DNA of 64,000 nt from Paroedura picta (lineage: Eukaryota > Chordata > Lepidosauria > Squamata > Gekkonidae): NCBI RefSeq assembly GCF_049243985.1, contig NC_135371.1:2505501-2569500 (forward strand). Reading direction: 5' to 3'. The notes below the pieces were generated by a model that made no database searches, was not told where the DNA came from, and saw only the letters and a program-made list of their open reading frames with translations. A program made the position numbers and the translations under genes. This document shows, in pieces, positions 52,340 through 64,000 of this stretch; the stretch's first letter is position 1; every line of letters begins with the position of its first letter.

Positions 52340-54130
52340 GAAAACGCCTTTATTTACTGGGCTATGATGAAGAGAGGCTTTCTGCGGAGGGGAGATACCG
52401 ACAGTAACATGGACAATAAAAACTGAACATCAGAAACCTTCATGTGCTCAGGAAACACACAAGAATTACTCTGGTGAAAAGAAATAATAGATTTCCAGGC
52501 TGTATGGATAGACGCTGGGAAGATGTAAACTCTGAAAAAAAAATGAAGCATGTGGTGAATGAAATGAGGGCGACACAAAACAACAAGACGGGCTTCGGCT
52601 GGAAAAAACTGAGGACCAGAAATGCTCCCTCGGCTACTCTGTGGCAGTTCTTCTGCCTTCTGCCTGTGCTCAGCTCTGCCAGTGTATCCGTCAATCATTT
52701 ATTTACTAGGGTCCAAGCCCATTGCACTCAGGAATTCAGCAGGTGCTAGATTGGGGGTGGTAGTGGACGAACTCGGCGGACGGCCTCTCCCTCCCCCCAG
52801 GACCTGGAAAGGCTGCAGGCAGCCGTTAGGGAACTCACCGGCAGGGGCAGCTCTCACCCAGCAGGGATCTGCAGCCTCCGAGCCTCAGAGGGAAGTGGGA
52901 GAAGGAGGGGGTGGGCAGGGGAAGGGGACGGAAGGCGATTGGCTGGCCACTGGCAGACAGGCAAGCCGGTTGGAGGAGGAGGCACTCAAGGGCGGGACAG
53001 CCACCCTGAGTGGGTGTTAAGCACTGAGTGGCACTTAAGCCATGAGACACGCTCCTCCTCCTAGGCCTTACCAGAAATATATTATGTGGAACAGAAGATT
53101 TGGGACACTCTTATGCCGCCCTCCCTTGCGGCTCACACAGCTTCCATCACACATTCACAGCTCACAACCCCATCCAGTTTTAGTACAGTATATGACAATC
53201 AAACTCATCAACTGGCAAATTTGTAAAACTTGCAACTCGTAAACACTGTAGTCATCCCAACCGGTCCCTGTATAACCACACAAAAGCTGTCCCTTGATGG
53301 GGTGGCTGGCCTTGGGGCTGCCTTGTGCTCTATCTGGTGGCGGAGGATTCGGGGGGGCAGTCTTGGCTCATTGGCCTTGGCCAAAAGTGTGGCAGAAGAG
53401 ATCTGTTTTGTGCCCCCTCCTGCAGGGTCCCGATCTCCTTTTCCTTCCAAGGGGAACCAACCCACTTAGGATCCCTTGCAGTGTCTGACCACGTGGAGCA
53501 GCAGGGCGGATGTAACAAGCCGTTCCCATATTCCCGCTCACCCGGACCGGAGGACCATTTTCCAGAATTGACCCTGCTTGAGATCAGACTCCTGATCTCA
53601 AGCAGACAGGAAAGGCTGTCTTTCTGGCCACCCAGTCTGCAGGAACGCTTCACCCCACCTGATCCCATCTGGGACTCCTTTCTGGGTCTCCCAGCCACCA
53701 AAAGGCAAGCTTTGTATTCTTGCTGCCCCCCTCCCCCTTGGGGGAGGGGGACCTGACCCACACCTTGTGTGACTGTGCCCTGGTGTTTGTGTCTGTTGTA
53801 TTGCCCGGGGGTCTGCTCCTCTCTCCTCTGGGAACTAGATGCCGGTACTCCCACCCCAACCCCAGTGCAGGAGGGGAAGTCCGGCATTTGTGATAGGGCT
53901 GCCTCTGCCCAGGGAGTTGGGGAAAGATGGGGCAGGGGTGACCGGGTTGTGTTCTCTCCAGGCACATCCTCTTGGCAAAATGCTGCTGCAGGTGGGTACT
54001 CGAACCCACACCCCTGGTGCTCCTTGGTGTGTTCATTTCCCATCCAGGAGCTGGCAAGCCTATGACAATCGTAGTTGAGAATGATCCCCACCCTCCTTCT
54101 TTCCAAGTGCTAAATGCTTATCCCTCCAGA
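52340..54130 (-). other. Intron 1 of gene 6: no coding exon seen
   Basis: Between the first exon and the SCAN exon. A GC-rich block at 52750-53040 (GATTGGCTGGCCACTGGCAG, CTCCTCCTCCTAGGCC) looks repeat-like but I cannot name it. Confidence 0.35.
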
Positions 54131-54135
54131 CCTAC

Positions 54136-54315
54136 TTGCAAGTTACCTTCCCGGGATCCAGCTGCAGGGCTTTTCTCTGTTGTTGCAAATATCTGAATAC
54201 TCTCCTGTTCTCATCCTTCCTACAGGAAAGGAGCCTTTCCTCTCTTCCACCTCCTACTTGCTCGGTCTCTCTAGCAAAAAAGCTCTGTGGGTTTAACCTG
54301 TTCAGTGCTGCAACC
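54136..54315 (-). promoter_or_regulatory. Gene 6 promoter and first non-coding exon
   Basis: The minus strand reads GCACTGAACAGGTTAAACCC, CACAGAGC, TTTGCTAGAGAGACC, later GGATCCCGGGAAGG and a donor gtaggt. This is the cluster module, about 1 kb head-to-head with the gene 7 first exon. Confidence 0.6.
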
Positions 54316-55299
54316 AGATGAAAAATGTGTTCTGTCCAATCTTTAGCCAGGCTGCCATCTGCGATGCCCTGTGCAGGTCAATGGGGCCGCTTTGGAGTAA
54401 CTCTACATGGGGGAGTTTTTAGCAATATTTCTTGGAGGGAAGGGCCAGAGCCTAGATTCTGGGAAAGAAGGCTGAATCCCTTCCACCTGTTTCAACACTC
54501 AAGCCAATGAAACACCCAGGCCTTAACAGCGATATTGGGCTATTTTACTACGCATGCTAAAGTTGTTCAGTTCCCGCATCTGTTTGTAAACTCTTTTATT
54601 ACGTGGCATGCAGATTCACTACTCTTCACAGGTCTTAGCAATTGCTTTAACCCAATCTTAGCCACATTTATTGCTCAGTTATTTATTCAACTTTAATTAG
54701 CACTTCCAAGGGGGCGGGGGCAAGAATGTCGGTTGTGGGGGGGCTGAGGCAAGTCTCCAGGCAGTGAGAAGGAGCAGGCACTGGTAGGGCCTGCAGAGGG
54801 TGGGGTTTGGGGCAGGGAGGGTCTTCCGTGGGTGTAAAGCCATGTCCCCCTTCCAAGCAACTATTTCCTCCAGGGGAACTGATCTCTGTCACCTGGAGAT
54901 GGGCTGTAATTCCAGCAGATCCTCGGGTCCTACCTAGAAGCTGGCATCCCTACTAGAATCCCCTCTTCAAAGCAACTCCCCCCCCCCAAAAAAAACAGAT
55001 CTCTGTGGCCTGGGGATGAGCTGCAATTCCGGGGGATCCCCCGGTCCCCCCTGGAGGCTGGCATCCCTACTAGAGTACCCCCTCCCAAGCAGCCCTTCTC
55101 TCCAGGGAAGCTGATCTCCGTCGCCTGGACATGAGCTGCAATTCCGGGGGATCTCCCGGTCCCCCCTGGAGGCTGGCATCCCTACTAGAGCCCCCCCCTG
55201 CCAAGCAGCCCTTCTCTCCGGGGGAGCTGATTCCTGTCCGTCCTGTCTCCCCGGCGGGCTGGAGTTGCTCCGGAGCAGCCCCCTTGAGGAGTGTCCCGT

Positions 55300-55481
55300 G
55301 TTCCCCCCCCCCGCCTGCAGCGCTGCAAGGGTTAAGGGCGCTCGGCCGGCTCCTTTCCGGGGCGGGGAAGGGAAGAAGGGAAGGCTCCGCTCGGACCCGG
55401 CCGGGGAGCAGCAGAAGCCGCAGCGGAGCGACGGCAGAGGGCAGCGATCCCGGGGAGGCTTGCTCGCGAGGAAGCCGGGAG
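55300..55481 (+). promoter_or_regulatory. Gene 7 promoter and first non-coding exon, CpG rich
   Basis: CTGCAGCGCTGCAAGGGTTAA starts the module; the rest is replaced by a CpG- and GC-box-rich stretch (TTTCCGGGGCGGGG). A GATCCCGGGGAGG tract and a GCCGGGAG|gtgagg donor follow. The CpG density from about 55240 to 55560 is the highest in the window. Confidence 0.6.
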
Positions 55482-55875
55482 GTGAGGTGCGGTGCGGTGC
55501 GGAGGGACGCGGAGGGGGCTCGAACCCTCCCCGGGGCTGCGTTCCTGGCGCGTGCTCAGCCGCTGTCGCCTGGGGGGGGGGGAGAAAGAGGCGGGGTCTG
55601 AGCCTCGTAAACACAAAGGCCTTCGTGCCCACCGGCTCCTCCGCTGCCCTTTCCCTGGGGCGGGGTCCCTGCCTCCCCGAGAGGGTCGGGAGTGTCCTGC
55701 ATGGTGCAGCGGGTTGGACTAGATGACCCAGGAGGGCCCTTCCCACTCTACGGTTCTCGGATTCTAATTGTATTTGTTACCCACCTTTTCTCTTCAGGCT
55801 AGGGGCAGGGTACACCTTACAAAAAAACATACAGAATAATAAAATAAAATATAAATATGCATACAGTAAATAATT

Positions 55876-56195
55876 AAGAGGAGTTGGTTTTTATACCCAG
55901 CTTTTCACTACCCAAAGGGGTCTCAAAGCAGTTCATAATCGCCTTCTCTTCTTCTCCCCACAACTGACGCCCTGTACGGTTGGAGGGGCTGTGAGAGCTC
56001 AGAAAGAACTGGGGCTGGCCTGAAGTCACCTGGCAGACCTCAAAGTGGCTTGCAATCACCGTCCCTTCCTCTCCCCGCAGCAGGCGCCCTGTGAGGCAGG
56101 GGAGGCTGAGAAAGCTCTGTAAGAACTGTGACAAGCCCAAGATCACCCAGTTGGCTGCCGGTGGAGGAGGAGTGGGGAATCAAACCTGGCTCTTG
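55876..56195 (-). mobile_element. tRNA-type SINEs, one inserted in or joined to another
   Basis: AGGAGTTGGTTTTTATACCC begins one copy. A second SINE body starts about 56040 (CTCAAAGTGGCTTGCAATCA) and reaches the tRNA head (GGGGAATCAAACCTGGCTC). Confidence 0.78.
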
Positions 56196-56574
56196 AGAAA
56201 CTGCAAGATGTCATAGTCTTGCTGTACACTACATTTAACTACAACACCAATGGCTAAAATGTCTAAAAACAGTTCCATCCATAACTGTCACTTCTAAATG
56301 TTGGTTGCACGGAAGGAGACAGGGGGCAGAGGTGTTTCCTTGGCCCCGTAGTATATCCGTTTGGGGCTTGGATAGGGAGGCCTGCTCAACTCAGGCTCCG
56401 TTTTAGACGTTGGGATGTAGCCCCCAGGACAGAGTCACAGCATTCTCAGATCATACTATTTGCAACACGTTTCTATGAACATCATCGTACTGTATTTCGC
56501 ATCAAGCCAGACGGATGGTGTACTTCCTGAAAGGCCAAACAGCTTGATACGGAATACAGTACAATGACGTTCAT

Positions 56575-57215
56575 TCCAGTCATAGAATCATAGAGCTAGA
56601 AGGGGCCATGCAGGCCATCTAGTCCCACCCCCTGCTCAGTGCAGGATCAGCCTAAAGCATCCAGGAGAAGGATCTGTCCAGCCGCTGCTTGGAGACGGCC
56701 AGTGAGGGGGAGCTCCCCACTTCCTCAGGCAGCCCATTCCACTGCTGAAATACTCAGACTGTGAATTTGCTTCCTGATATCTAGCTGATACTGTTCTACA
56801 CATGGTTTAAATCCATCACTGCAGGTCCTCTCCTCCGCTGCCAACAGGAACCGTTCCCCTGCCCTCCTCTAAGTGACCACCTTTCAAACACTTAAAGGCA
56901 GCCATCCTATCCCCACCAACCTCCTCTTCTCCAGGCTGAACACTCCCAATCCTTCATCCTTTGCTCATGGGGCTTAGACTCCAGACCTGAATCATTTTCA
57001 TCTCTCTCTTCCGCACCCTCTCAGTTTTGTCCATGTCATTTTTGAAGTGAGGCCTCCAGAACAGGACACAGGACTCCAGGTGGGGTCTGACCAGTGTGGC
57101 GTACAGCAGGATTGTGACGTCTTGCAGTTCCAGTGTGATGTCACTGCTGATGCAGCCCAAGACTTCAGCCACCTTGTTGACTGCCACATCCCACTGTCTG
57201 CTCCGCAAAGCACAA
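56575..57215 (-). mobile_element. CR1 LINE: reverse-transcriptase end and 3' UTR
   Basis: The minus-strand reading has LLYATLVRPHLESCVLFWRP, then HFKNDMDKTERVRKREMKMI, the conserved CR1 RT end. On + the left end reads CATAGAATCATAGAGCTAGA, the usual CR1 3' terminus. It lies just upstream of the gene 7 SCAN exon. Confidence 0.9.
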
Positions 57216-57370
57216 CCAAACGGGACGCTCCTCCTGGTCCAACAGGGAAACCCTTAAGTGTCTCTTGACCAAGGTTGGCGGGGAAGTTTCGTTCTCTTTT
57301 GGTTCCTTTCTGCCTTTTTGATATTTTTTCCTCTTCTTTTTCAGAGCCACTTGAATACGGGAAACTTTCC

Positions 57371-64000
<6,630 letters not shown>

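Noticed and set aside
54967-55746. A 259-codon minus-strand reading over the gene 7 promoter
   Set aside because: Same reason: an accidental open frame in a CpG island, overlapping short GCAATTCC-type tandem copies.

Overview
The window looks like nuclear DNA from a squamate reptile (lizard, gecko or snake). It carries Sauria-type SINEs with their BovB LINE partner, a 5S-rRNA-derived SINE, CR1, L2-like and L1 LINE debris, and many palindromic hAT MITEs. The genes are vertebrate SCAN/KRAB/C2H2 zinc-finger genes with split exons, GT-AG introns and CpG-rich first exons. No prokaryotic feature is present. The organism call is inference from repeat types.

The window is one piece of a SCAN-KRAB zinc-finger cluster with seven paralogues (local names gene 1 to gene 7). 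Gene 1 (-, 931-4113) is cut by the left edge. Gene 2 (-, 9313-14874) is complete, with a five-exon model and 13 fingers. Gene 3 (+, 17290-19725) is a SCAN-zinc-finger gene with no KRAB exon. Gene 4 (+, 24726-29998) and gene 5 (+, 34933-41075) sit in a direct tandem duplication (21465-31533 and 31607-42621). Gene 6 (-, 46949-52303) has an in-frame stop ahead of 15 intact fingers. Gene 7 (+, 57371 to the right edge) is cut before its fingers. Genes 2/3 and 6/7 are head-to-head pairs about 1 kb apart.

The usual exon order is: non-coding first exon, SCAN exon, acidic linker exon, small exon ending in a PPVQ-like motif, KRAB-A exon (127 nt in all six KRAB genes), an optional extra exon, and the finger exon. 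Splice phases (0, 1, 0, 1, 1) agree across paralogues. Summed exon lengths for genes 2, 3, 4 and 5 are exact multiples of three. The proteins should be nuclear DNA-binding repressors that dimerise through SCAN and recruit a co-repressor through KRAB. That role is family knowledge, not something shown here.

The most informative observations are: a promoter module shared by six genes, plus two orphan antisense copies; a SINE that supplies the splice-acceptor pyrimidine tract of a coding exon; a SINE inserted exactly at a stop codon; finger-block reshuffling between genes 4 and 5; a junction filler copied from about 15 kb away; and an unrecognised antisense terminal-exon-like segment in an intron of genes 4 and 5.
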